Source of the DNA: Hyparrhenia diplandra
Taxonomy: Eukaryota > Streptophyta > Magnoliopsida > Poales > Poaceae
Assembly: GCA_015847255.1 (NCBI GenBank)
Contig: JADLZK010008434.1
Location: forward strand, 35,869 to 99,868
Length of the DNA stretch: 64,000 nt
Direction: 5' to 3'
A program made the translations under genes and the position numbers. The number at the start of each line of letters is the position of its first letter. Position 1 is the first letter of the stretch. Below are positions 11,941-22,932 of the stretch, piece by piece. The notes beneath the pieces were generated by a model, which saw only the letters and a program-made list of their open reading frames with translations, made no database searches and was not told the origin of the DNA.

Positions 11941-12127
11941 GGGAACGCATTGTCTCGAGTCCATCAATCTATCCATAATACTGCAACTGCAATACCACTC
12001 TGATTTGGGAGGTCTCCAAACAGTCAGCGGATCGGTTGGGAGAGGGGAGGGAGGAGATAATGCCTCATCAGTCGCTTGTCTCTGCGGTTCCCTGTCACTA
12101 TACAAATTTAGGTTAATTTAGTAACAG
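11941..12127 (+). repeat. dispersed duplication, copy 1
   Basis: About 187 bp from GGGAACGCATTGTCTCGAG to the AATTTAGTAAC region recurs at 12685-12877 with roughly 90 percent identity by eye. Copy 1 follows a T16 run. No coding content. Confidence 0.75.
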
Positions 12128-12272
12128 AAATCCTCCTCAGTGTTTGAACCTGAACTGAATCCACAGCGCACACGAGATAGAAACAGTAGGCAACAACAAC
12201 ACTGGATATCCTGCAGCAATTGTAACGAAAGCATATGTGCATCATCGATCAAAACTAATACAGGTGAGCGAC

Positions 12273-12348
12273 CAAAGACAGTAAACATCTTATACAATTC
12301 TTTTTGAGTTACAAAGACAGTAAACATCTTATACAATTCTTTGAGTTA
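12273..12348 (+). repeat. tandem duplication, ~36-bp unit
   Basis: CAAAGACAGTAAACATCTTA followed by TACAATTCTTT occurs twice in direct succession; copies differ by two extra T. Confidence 0.75.
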
Positions 12349-12684
12349 AGCGCCTTGTTCGGGAGCTTCACAAGTGGAAAATGACAGTGGAAAATGACAA
12401 AACATTATTATTCACTAGTTTTTCAGTCCACCAACAAGGTGTTTATTTTTACGTAATTGTCTCCTTTTGTAACCTACTTGTTTATTATCATCTAGTTAAT
12501 TTTCAATAGTATAAGCACTCGTACCGTTCATCACTAATACACAAGACACCAAACCCACACGAATTAGCATTCATAGATGATGAGAATTAAACAACCAGTT
12601 AGAATACAAGCTCATGAATTCATTAACATGCAAAATGCATTTGGGAACGCACTGTTTTTTTTCAGTCCACTCGAATTAACATTT

Positions 12685-12877
12685 GGGAACACACTGTCTT
12701 GAGTCCATCAATCTATCCATAATACTACAACTACAATACCACTCTGATTTGGGAGGTCTCCAAACAGTCAGCTGATCAGCTCGGAGAGGGGAGGGAGGAG
12801 ATAATTAATGCCTCATCAGTCCCTTATCTCCGCGGTTCCCTATCACTATACAAATTTAAGTTAATTTAGTAACACAA
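12685..12877 (+). repeat. dispersed duplication, copy 2
   Basis: Second copy of 11941-12127, offset 744 bp, with a 4-bp TTAA insertion and scattered substitutions. A nearby partial copy (GGGAACGCACTG at 12641-12652) suggests repeated local copying. Confidence 0.75.
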
Positions 12878-13360
12878 ATCACATGGTTGAATTTTTTTAG
12901 GACGGAAGGACTATTGTAAGATGAAAAACGCATGAAGTCAAACGTTCTAAACATCATAGAACGGGACAAACAAAAAAATCGTTGTATGGAGTTTAGTTAA
13001 GCGTGCCTTTTCAGTTTTAGTTTTTGCCCACCACATCTTGCAGCTGCACTCACGATGGTCTGGTGCACATTACTGCTTTATAGCACCACTCCGGCCCATA
13101 CCTCTTGGATAAAGATGGCAACGGGCAGGAAAAATCCATGGACACGCAGGCACCCGACCCTCACTCTGGACACAAAAAACCAAAACTAAGAACCGAACCG
13201 ACGGTTCCTGTTAGGTTCCAGGATTCCAGGAATCGAAATATACTTCGGTTATTTTGGTTCCAGGCCTCGGTTACCCGAATTAACCCAAAATTGACATCTA
13301 TGCCTTACATCTGTGGCATAGGACATTCGTGCCTTGACATCTGTGGCATAGGAGTTTAGC
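12878..13360. other. no gene recognised
   Basis: Low-complexity and short open frames. A short direct repeat TGACATCTGTGGCATAGGA-like occurs at 13289-13322 and 13333-13352, giving the repeated YATDV string seen in the gypsy pol frame. Confidence 0.35.
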
Positions 13361-13365
13361 ACTTC

Positions 13366-13578
13366 TTGCACCCAGGTTGGCTGCACTTCTGATACAACTT
13401 GCAATGGCAGGAGATGAGCTACCCTGGACAATGCATTTGCTGTAATGTTCTCTTTTCCCTTCATGTAAACAATTTTGAAATGGAGACCCATCAATCTAGT
13501 CATTGCCTTCCTTTGAAGCTTTGAATGCAAGTTTTGATCACTCAAATATGCTAAGGACTTATGGTCTGTCAATATAGT
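13366..13578 (-). pseudogene. gypsy RNase H, C-terminal part
   Basis: Minus frame gives ILTDHKSLAYLSDQNLHSKL, then RKAMTRLMGLHFKIVYMKGK and ADALSR-like NALSRVAHLL. LTDHKSL..L and the NALSR motif are standard gypsy RNase H landmarks. The N-terminal part is at 14715-14957; the solo LTR splits the two exactly between FTI and LTDHKS. Confidence 0.85.
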
Positions 13579-14709
13579 TGTCGGTGTTTTAGACCGGGCC
13601 CCAGCACCAATGAGTAAAAATGTTGCGCGTCCCTTGATCCAGATGGTGGTGCGAGATGACACAAAGATATATACTGGTTCAGGCCAACGCCGGCCCTAGT
13701 CCAGTCGAGGGCGTGGAGCTGTGTATTTGCATAGGGGTGCTCGTAGTAGGGGAATACAAGCAAGGTCGAGAGAGAGGCCGGGACCTCAAATCTATGTGCG
13801 TGGTGTTGATCGAGCTAGAGTGTCAATACCGTGTGAAGTTAGGGCGTGCGTGCTCCAACTTGCCTTACACTACGTCCGGGCTCCCCCTTTTATAGGTCCA
13901 AGGGGGAGCCATTTGTACATATGTCAAGTGTGGGTAGCTCCATGGCTGGTCGGCCTTGTACCTGAGCCATGGTTTGTGTAGTATCCGAAATTGTCGTCGT
14001 GGAAAGGGAACGGTCCTTCCTTATCCCATCACGTTAGTGCCGAGGGGTACGCGCTCCTGGGCGAGCTTGGTCGAGGGTTGTCGTTGACCACCAAGGTCTC
14101 CGCTTTACCGAGGGGGTACCTGCCGAGGGATGTGATAACAGTGTCCGAGGGGTGCGTTGATGGTGACCGAGAGCTATAGCGACCTTGTCCTAGGGTACTC
14201 CGTCGTGGCTACAGTGTCGCCCGAGCCTCCTGGGGATGGGCGCATGAGGTGATGAGCGTAGGGAGTGGTTGACACAAAGATATCGTAAAGGCGCAGGCGT
14301 GCTTAAAGGTTGCTTCCGGACGAGATGATGGCTTTGCAGTAGGATTTGACCGTCGCGGGCCGCCGACGAGGGAATCCGGGGTGTCAGGGAATCTGACTCT
14401 GTCAAGACGCATTCAATGCACGCGATCCGGCTGTCGCGGCCGGCAGCGTACGAGGTTCGTCTAGGGGTGAAGTGCGAGGAGGGTCTCGGGCGAGTCGGTC
14501 AGGCCCCCTCTCCGCGAGGAGGGTCTCGGGCGAGTCGGTCAGGCCCCCCCTCTCCGCGAGAAGGATCTCGGGCGAGTCGCTATTCTGCTCCTTGTGTGTG
14601 GGCTCTCGGATGATAATGCTTTATGTTCATTAATACCTCGATGGCGCGTTTGGGGTAACCTTCCCTTTAATCAAGACATCAGGGGTACCATTTATTTTGG
14701 TACCCGACA
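13579..14709 (-). repeat. solo LTR 1 (gypsy type), TSD ATAGT
   Basis: Begins TGTCGGTG and ends ACCCGACA on the plus strand, with matching inverted tips. Perfect 5-bp duplication ATAGT at 13574-13578 and 14710-14714. A TATAAAA box on the minus strand at 13894-13888, in a CCTATAAAAGGGGG context, sets minus orientation. Internal direct repeats of GGGTCTCGGGCGAGTCGGTC occur around 14475-14575. No internal coding domain, so this is a solo LTR left by recombination. Confidence 0.9.
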
Positions 14710-14714
14710 ATAGT

Positions 14715-14957
14715 GAACTCTTGCCTACTCAGATAATGCCTCCATTTTTCAATGGCCATGATTAGAGCTAAGAACTCTTTTTCATAGATTGAGACAGACT
14801 TATGCTTTTCTCCCAGCCCTTTACTCAAATATGCAATTGGTTGTCCTTGTTGCATTAGCACTGCACCTATACCATTTTGGCAGCATCCTAATATGATGAT
14901 ATCAAGCTGGGGTTTCAACCTCAATAGATTGGAGAGGGGTTTAGCCTTGGTCAGCAT
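14715..14957 (-). pseudogene. gypsy RNase H, N-terminal part
   Basis: Minus frame reads GIGAVLMQQGQPIAYLSKGL, then KSVSIYEKEFLALIMAIEKW and RHYLSRQEFTI at the solo LTR junction. GAVL.Q.G.PIAY and YEKE.LA.. are standard motifs of gypsy RNase H. The catalytic Asp region upstream is altered (DIIILGCCQNG). Confidence 0.85.
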
Positions 14958-14969
14958 CTCGATATTTGT

Positions 14970-15330
14970 GTCTTGAATGTTGTCTTATGTTCATCTTCTA
15001 GCAGCATCCTAATCTAATGATATCCTGACCTCATATTCAATTTAGTGAAAAATTTATTACCATGTAATTCATCCAAAATCTCCTCAATGATTGGCATTGG
15101 GAACCTATTCTTTATAGTCATGTTGTTCAACTTTCTGTAGTCTACACAAAATCGCCAGGACCCATCTTTTTTCTTCACTAACAAGACTGGGGAGGCAAAT
15201 GGACTATGGCTCTAAGTGATCAGACCAGACTGTAGTAATTGTTGCACTTGTTCTTCTATTTCAGACTTGTGCCGAGGGGAATAATGGTGAGGTCTTGCAT
15301 TTACAGGTCTTGAACGGGTAGCAAGGGTAT
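14970..15330 (-). pseudogene. gypsy reverse transcriptase N-terminal part
   Basis: Minus reading gives HKSEIEEQVQQLLQSGLI, then LLVKKKDGSWRFCVDYRKLN and RFPMPIIEEILDELHG near 15060. The frame changes at about 15300 relative to the upstream linker. The palm with the catalytic YxDD is missing; sequence jumps from this segment to RNase H, so an internal deletion occurred around 14960-15050. Confidence 0.8.
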
Positions 15331-15542
15331 AACATGATCATAACTTCTCCGAGGAGGTAGTTGTTTAGGGTCTTGGAATACATCTTGGTACTGACTCAAA
15401 ACTTGAGCAACCTCTGTTGTATGAGGTACCCTAGCTAATAGAGAAGTAGCTTCAGAAGGTATATAATCTAGCAAGGCAAATGCCCAAATGTCATTACCTC
15501 TGGTTGAGTTGTACATTTTTTGTGCAGATATGGCATGCACCT
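15301..15542 (-). pseudogene. gypsy protease-RT linker
   Basis: HAISAQKMYNSTRGNDIWAF then EVAQVLSQYQDVFQDPKQLP and RRSYDHVIPLLP, the usual linker before RT (QDVF.EP..LPP.R..DH.I.L). It continues at 16890 beyond solo LTR 2. Confidence 0.75.
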
Positions 15543-16884
15543 TGTTGACACCTACTATAGCATAAAATTACTAGTCAACTAAACATGAATAAGGGCTTAA
15601 AATAAATATCAACATAAGTCTAGGGGTTTAACTAACATAATTCCACGAGCTTTGGTGAATTATATATTTTCAGGGACTTAACAGATAAATGCAGAGAAGA
15701 ATGGAGAAAGTTTCGAAATATACATCACATATGATGACAAGACTTGACCGTGAAGTAACTCAACCCAAAATGTGGACTAAAACACTCTAGAAGGTACCAG
15801 AGGACACCAGAAGAAATAGGAAGACTAGAACATTCTGGACCCTGGCGGCCGCCAGAGCCATTTAGGTCGGCCGCCAGGTGGGTCCCACCTGTCATCCTCT
15901 CCTTTCTATGTCGGTTTGTAACCGACCTTGAGGTTGTATCTACACCGTTATTGAAGGTCGGTTTGATCCAATGGTCATCGTTCATCGCCAAGGCCTATAT
16001 AAGAAGACCCCCTGACCCCAGGGCTAAACCCTAACTCATTACTAACTCATTCTATCTCATTATCTCTCCATCTCTCTCTAAGAGATTAGTGAAGTAGAAT
16101 TAGAGTAGACATGTAATTAGAAGTAGATTAGATCTAATTAGATCTAATCAAGAGTAAGAGTCAAGTTGAGAGATATATCAAAGAACTTACTTAGAGTTCT
16201 AGATCTATTCTTGAGAGCTAAAGAGTGAGTGGAGGAGAAGAAGGGGAAGCACTGGACATGTCGGTGACTCCTCTATGCTTATACCTCACGGGATCAAAGG
16301 CTTTATGGCACTTGATCCCGAGACTTCTTTGGTGAATCAACTTCTTGTTTGAGTAAGTAAACGCCTTATCTTAAGTGTTAGTATTGTTCTTATTGTTCAT
16401 AACTCTTTGAGTACTTTAATCTATGGGAATCTATGGATTAGAAGGGTTGCTTAGGTGTAGGCGTGGTGCCTAGATCGAAGTTACTTGTGAATGCACCCTA
16501 CCTTCCGGAGTGTGGTAGTTCGTGGTAGTGACAGTACCATTGATTCCTTTGTATTCCACCTCCCGTTGGATAGGACTAGTAGGACAATGTTGCTGCGGGA
16601 ATAGTAAGTTTTGACCTTACTTTCCTTTGAGTACGTCCCTTTAAGACAATATCAACATAGCTTATAAGGATGAGAACTAGACAACCGTAGAAATCTTCTT
16701 ACCTCTTTTATTCCTCTCCCGTTCCTTGATTGTTGCTCAGGGATTAGTTATATGCCTCTGTTATCCTCACACCATCCTCCCTGTGGATTCGATATTAAAA
16801 CCCTCTCCCGGGTGAAATGCTCACTAGTATCCATTAAACTGCGGATTATTATAAATATTTCTGTAGGCTTATCAAATACCAACA
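15543..16884 (+). repeat. solo LTR 2, TSD CACCT
   Basis: Starts TGTTGACACC and ends ATACCAACA, with TGTTG inverted tips. Perfect 5-bp duplication CACCT at 15538-15542 and 16885-16889. TATATAA at 15996-16002 gives plus orientation. No internal domain. Family not named with confidence. Confidence 0.88.
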
Positions 16885-16889
16885 CACCT

Positions 16890-17345
16890 CCTTTGATGTT
16901 TGGTAGAGCCCTTGCAACTTCACTGTTTTACCTTGTTCCTGAAACTCATTAGTTTTTTCTCCCAATCACACTGCATTGGATTGTGCTGTTTTAGCCAATC
17001 ATAATCAAGAATGATATCATAAGGTGTCGTATCCAAGACTATCATATCTGATGTCATAGTGTGACCCTGGCAATACCATCTCATTTGAGGAACCATCTGA
17101 TCAGTAGAGAGCCAATGGTCATTAGCTAGCTTAACTTTCCTGTGCTTAGTGGTGACAGTCTGCAAATTGGCCAACTTGACAAATGCAGAGCTTACAAAGC
17201 CGTGGGAACCGCCACTATCCATCGAGTGCTAACATCACCTTGTCTTGCACCTTTCCTTTCAGCTTCAAGCAATGAGTGTTATCTTGGGTAGAGAGTGCAT
17301 TCAGGGGATAGCCGACCAAAGTCTTGCTCCAAGGCATCTTACACC
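16890..17345 (-). pseudogene. gypsy gag end and aspartic protease
   Basis: From right to left: DALEQDF, LNALSTQDNTH, LKGKVQDKVMLAL, then MDSGGSHGFVSSAFVKLANL with the D-S-G catalytic triad near 17219-17211, and DMIVLDTTPYDIILDYDWL (D.I.G.DWL-type) near 17050-17000. There is a one-base frame change just before MDSG. It would cleave the polyprotein. Joined at 16889 to the linker across solo LTR 2. Confidence 0.82.
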
Positions 17346-18780
17346 GCCATCTAATTTAAGACACTAGTTACGGCGGCGCGCCCATCTTGTGCGAGGTAAT
17401 GGCCGTTTACATTTTCTATGATCGTGCACAACAGATTTTAAACATGGTTGGGCTCATTTTTGTATTGACGAGGTATTTGCATATAGCGCAAGCGTTAATA
17501 CCTACACGCGGGACGTTATAGCTAGGTGGATAGTTATTCATATTGTCCACGACGGTACATAAAAGAGAGTATGGCCATGTGATTTGGAAGGCAATGGCGG
17601 CATTGTTCAATTACATAGTATATACATCTATCAGTTACTACAACAGTTCACAGCTGTGGTGGCTAAGTCTGTTCCTCTGCAGCACCAAGGAGCATCATCA
17701 GCGGCTCTGAGCCGCCGTCTAGCTTGAGTATTGTATATACAGGTATCAGCATATCGTTTTAGCCTATCCGAGGCAAGATAATTTTACATGATAGTTTTGT
17801 GACTATTTGATAAATGGAATAATAGATATACTTATGACAAAGGATAGATAAAGACGTAATATTCGATGACAAAGATATTACACCGATATATAATAGGTTG
17901 ACAAACACATGTTACACGAGGAACTTATTATCAATGGGCCAACATAGACATAGACAAGACTATAGTTCTTCATAAGGTAGCACGTGGACACAAGAATTTT
18001 AATGGTAATACTTTGTCAAGGGAGCAGATCACATCAAATTACGGACCATGCAGCTCCATAACATCCTCGAGCATATGCTTCCCGTTTGGAATGACAGAGA
18101 ACGAGGATGATGAATACCGCGAATGGACCAAAAATATACAACATGACCTAATAGATGTCTAAAATCTTACAATATTGGTCGCGGCTTTTGGTTTTGCAGA
18201 AGATTCCTTCTCCATTACCCATTCTATTCCAAGGAAAATAATATAAATGTAACTTCGGTTTGCGGCTAAACACAAGGATTGGTTGATAGTAGCCAACACA
18301 CTAGAGAGTTGACATACCATTTTGTTCTTCCATCGAGCATGTGAGCAATTTCTTTGACGGAGACTAAGATAAATAGTTTCCTTGTGTAAGAAAATCATGG
18401 AGCACATGGAGAGCTTACAAAAGACAACAACATCATAGCTCGTAACAATAGTGAATTGGTGTTGTAAACAATACACTGAAGAGTATACTTCAAGCATGTT
18501 GTTTTCATCATTTGTATATGGAATGCATTAGTGCGATGTAGCAAGAATATGATATGCAATGTCGGGGGCATGTAAAGTGAGATTAAAGAGCTATAGTACC
18601 TCTGTAAACTCGTTCATAGATACCGCTAGAGCATGACCTGCCCTAGGTTAAATTGCATGTTTATTCTCAAAGCGGTAAAAACACAAAGTATGAATCATGT
18701 TATATAGGACGAGGCGATCGTTAGTGTAGTAGCTCGAAAGTACCTTCATGCTCGGTCCTGCATTTTGGTAGTAGATTATG

Positions 18781-19490
18781 TGCGCCGCATCTCGATGCCG
18801 CCAAAAATATTCCCCTTGATACATGTATTATATAATCGACAGAGGAAGGAATAACTACATACTTTCTTCGGGAAGCATGCGGGTAAAGAAAAAAAAAAAA
18901 AAATCACCGAAGGTAGGGAGGCCCCAAAACAAGAAATTCACAGTCGTGCCAATAGTCTTTGCGAGAAACCAAAAAGCAATATAAACACCAAAAAATTTGC
19001 AAAACTCTAAGAAAATGGTAGGTATTTAATAGTCCTTGCCAATATCGGGGAAGGCAAAAAGAAAATATAAGGAGACAACAAAATGTAAGACCTAGAAAAC
19101 TTGAATATTAATACTTTGAAAGAGAGCTATATATGTGCGCCGCATCTCGATGCCGCCAAAAAATATTCCCCTTGATACATGTATTATATAATCCGACAGA
19201 AAGGAGAATAACTACATACTTTCTTGAGGAAGCATGCGGGTAAAGAAAAAAAAAAAAAAAATCACGAAGGTAGGGAGGCCCCAAAACAAGAAATTCACAT
19301 GTCGTGCCAATAGTGCTTTGCGAAACCAAAAAGCAATATAAACACCATAAAAATTTGCAAAACTCTAAGAAAATGGTAGGTATTTAATAGTCCTTGCCAA
19401 TATCGGGGAAGGCAAAAAGAAAATATAAGGAGACAACAAAATGTAAGACCTCGAAAACTTGAATATTAATACTTTAAAAGAGAGCTATAT
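18781..19490 (+). repeat. tandem duplication, 355-bp unit, two copies
   Basis: 18781-19135 and 19136-19490 are near-identical head-to-tail copies, both starting TGCGCCGCATCTCGATGCCG and containing a long A run before AATCAC. Differences are mostly one-base indels plus few substitutions. No coding content. Confidence 0.9.
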
Positions 19491-21030
19491 CAGGGAACAT
19501 GGACAAAACAGATTTGCCAAATACGACAACTTCATATAGATAGTAGATAATTTTTTCACACTCTCGGAAAAGCGGAAATGAGCTATAACTATGGGGATGA
19601 AAACTAAACTTCCGGATTATGTCATGGACACTGAAGTAAACATTTCAATAGGCTTTGAAGCTGCTGCTGAATCAAACCAACACGCATTTGGAAAGTACCA
19701 TGTGTAGAGAATCTTCTTGATTGTGCAATATGACCAACTTGATAGCGTTGATGTGGAGAAAAGCCCTCCGAATTTCCTAATGAGCTTCTTGTTGTCCCAA
19801 GCTGAAAAGAGCATTGAAAAATGGACTATGGAGTAGAACACCGAGGTAGGCATCAATGCATAAGGAAGTCACAAAAGCAAATCCCATTTTTCATTGGAAA
19901 CCAAAGAAGAGATGTGTACTTGTTTTTTACAAACATTTCTAAGGATGTGCATTCTCAGATTATTGATTGCCAAAAATTACCACGATTTATCATATATTAA
20001 GAAAGTTCTTTCACATTCGGGTATCCATTTGCTTCTCTTGTGATAATCGGATGACGATTTTGTAACTAACAACAAAAAAAGAGTGGCGAGGAACATGATT
20101 CGAGTTTTTTAACTTCTCAAATAGAAGGCATAAATTATCATGTATCAAATTAGCATTTACCAAAGGGGTTTCTTTACTACTCTGTCCACTCCAAATTATA
20201 TACAATCGAGGATTCTCAATATTTTGAAACATGTATGCAGGCATGACGCATGTATTAAAACGAAAACAAGCAAATGTTGGCTAATATTTTGTATAAATGC
20301 TGAAAACAAGCAAATGTTGAAGCATGGACACTATAAACCGAAGAAAGGCTCAAATGACATGCAAAATAAAGAAAAGACATGCGTTTTTGCATTAAGTAAT
20401 AACGACAGGTGGCTAATGGTCTTTCAACATTTTCCCACAACCGTTTTCTTTGCACCTCTTGTCGGCATGCACTAATTTCCATGTATAATATCTCATCTGC
20501 TTTTTATAGTCAATAGTCGGCATGCTAAACTTTCATGACACGAGATGCCCACCATTGGGATGACAATAATCCGATCAAAAGCAGTTGAGCCACGTAACTT
20601 CTTTGAGTATGCATCTTTTTGGCGGTAGTGGTCAAAATCTTTGTGAGGTTGAGGAACAAACAAAAATGAAAGGAACAGAATTGCCTCTTGAGAGATGCCT
20701 CCGTGGGCGGCTGTAGCAAGTAGCCTATCGAAACTTCGGGACCAAAAATTGCGAAGATAGATATTCAAATCAATAAGTTGCATGATAATTTGTTGAAGTA
20801 TCGGTTGATTTTTCTCGACCATTTAGATTAGGTTTTGGAGACATATATTTTCAAAAATTGTTTAATTACGAGACCCGAATGCAATACGACCTCCATTACT
20901 TGGAAAAGGAAACATTTAATCAATTATTATTTTCGAAAATGTTGAGTCTCAACCGACCGAGAACTTCGGTGCGTGTAGATCCTTGGCGTTCAAAGACTGA
21001 AAACGACCTCTAGTGGTCGTAGTTACGCAT

Positions 21031-21100
21031 GTGAAACCAAACATAGTCGGTTAAGCAATAATAACACGGCCGGTGAAACCAAACATAGTCGGTGAAACCC
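21031..21100 (+). repeat. short direct repeat
   Basis: GTGAAACCAAACATAGTCGG occurs at 21030-21049 and 21074-21093, separated by a TAA-rich stretch. Confidence 0.7.
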
Positions 21101-22135
21101 GGCGCAGACAAAATTTAAAGGAAACAAACCCCACATCACACAAGCCAACATGTAAGAATCTTTATCTTCGAAAGGGACAATGCTCGCCTCAAACAATTGA
21201 AACGTTAAAAGCCGGATTAAGTAGGCATACCAATGGGGGCAGATCAGCGCCTCGCTTCTCCGAACCGACGGCGCCCTCTCCGGTGTCCTCCCTTCTCTCC
21301 GACGGTGGTCAAGACGGACTCGCGAGCGCCGGCTAATGCTGGATGCGGTTGACAGAAAGACTGAAAACGCGCAGCCGACGCGGCACCGGGAGCGGACCCG
21401 GAGCAACGACGCGCGGAACAACAAATCGTCGGGATCCGCAAGGAGCTGAACGACGGAGGCAAAGCAGGCAGGATAGGCGAGAACGGGCGGCGGGGAAGGA
21501 GAAGGAACTCACCAAAGCAAAGAAGTAATGGCGGGCCGAGAACGGAGGGGAGGCAGCCGATTTTATCAAGTCAGAATGTAAAAGCCGCCGGGACCGAGGA
21601 CGACACAACCCGCCAGAGGTCGACGAAAGGTGTTCCACTAAACACCTAAAGGCGACGTCCCCACCAGCAGACGGCCATTCTACGTGAACCGACGACGGCG
21701 GACCATCCGCTGCCGCGACCGTGCCCGCGTCTCCCCCACGCAACGGGCCCCATGTGGAGCCGGCCCCCGGCCGAACGAGGGAGCGACAACGCCATAGAAG
21801 TAGGAGGGAAGGCCATGCCGCTGGCCCCACGGGCATGCCCTTGCGTCCACGGCGATCGGCATAGCGAACGCCACGTGCCCAGCGCCGACCGATACCGGGC
21901 CCCCTCAGATTCAGCCAACGAGCGCAGACGACTTCGGCTGGCACGCCAGAACCTACAGCGGACCGCCGCACCGGACGACATACTGAAAGTGAATCGTAAC
22001 GCGACGACCACTGCGATTGGCACCGCCCCGCGACACCTCCCACGCATGGTACGGCAACAAAGTCAATGCCGCCGAACCCTTGATGCACAATCGGACGAGC
22101 AGGGAAAAAAAACGACGTGGACGCCCTGGCCGAGC

Positions 22136-22440
22136 GGATTCTCCACAGCTAATTTACTCTTTAAATAATCACTAAGCTCTCTGTCTAAATCGTTAACAGC
22201 CAGAGCATTCACTTGGGGATTCTTTCTTTTAGCACACACCTCATTATGACCTGGTTCATTCTTCTCACCACAAGTATAAGAAAAACCATTAGCCCTGCGG
22301 TAGTCACGACGTTGCCTATCCCTCCAATTGACCGCCTGTTGAGGACTTGGCTTGGTCTCTACTCGATTGGGTATGAACTGTTTCCCAGACTGATACCCTT
22401 TCTGTTGCTTGGTCTTTCCCCTGTCCACAAGCTTCTATTG
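22136..22440 (-). pseudogene. gypsy gag with zinc knuckle
   Basis: Minus frame includes QQAVNWRDRQRRDYRRANGF, then SYTCGEKNEPGHNEVC and NALAVNDLDRELSD. The CGEK..PGH..C string is the zinc-knuckle region of gag; the first cysteine is replaced by serine. Nucleic-acid binding would therefore be impaired. Confidence 0.8.
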
Positions 22441-22932
22441 AATTCTAGCAATGATTGATGTCTGATCAAGTTGTTGGTACTTGTGGCTCCACCATAGCCC
22501 TGATCTCCTCCTTGAGGCCACAAACATAACGTGTAGTAAAGAACAGTTCATCATAGTAAGGGCAATGCATGGTGATACTGTACTGCAACCTAGAAAATTC
22601 AACATGTATTCTTCCATAGTACTGGACTGTTTGATTGATACCAACTCTAACATGGCCAACTTGTAATCATCCCCCCAAACTTTTCCTCAATGGCTAAGCA
22701 AAACTTGATCCAGGAATCACTCTTGTGAGTCTGCTTAAAGGCCTAGAACCATTTAGTTGCATTTCCTTCCAGATGCATGGAGGCAGAGAAAACCCACAGA
22801 CGTTCTGGCATATTGTATATCTTGAAATAAGTCTTACAGTTGTCAATCCAGATCTTGGGGTCTATACCATCAAACTTGGGGAACAACATCTTAGGAAACA
22901 CAAGATGAGGTGGTGATTCCTGCCTATGATGC
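22440..22932 (-). pseudogene. gypsy gag core
   Basis: Minus reading: PKMLFPKFDGIDPKIWIDN near 22890-22835, MHLEGNATKWF near 22775-22745 and a stop, SDSWIKFCLAIEEKFGG near 22715-22665, then LAMLELVSIKQSSTMEEY near 22660-22610. FPKFDG.DPK.W and LEG.A..W are typical of plant gypsy gag (retrotrans_gag). Frames change several times. Confidence 0.8.

Larger units (their letters stand above)
17363..22135. mobile_element. 4.8-kb insertion of unknown class in gag
   Basis: Both flanks are gag. The flanks overlap: left reads LN-MAV-DALEQ and right SDYLKSKLAVEN, i.e. the same gag stretch on both sides as an imperfect ~20-bp repeat. The inside is AT-rich to 21.2 kb, then GC-rich (21.2-22.13 kb), like a promoter/first exon on the minus strand. 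No transposase, RT or known domain was recognised in any frame. The left end starts ACACTAGTTACGGCGG, recalling CACTA elements, but no matching right end was found. Boundaries are approximate. Confidence 0.45.

Noticed and set aside
21333..22088. 251-codon minus-strand frame in the GC-rich end of the 4.8-kb insertion
   Set aside because: Overlaps equally open frames on both strands and lacks any motif; the right part overlaps the gag junction.
17362..22130. CACTA transposon starting at ACACTAGTTACGGCGG
   Set aside because: No inverted partner near 22130, no 3-bp target duplication and no TNP2-type protein.
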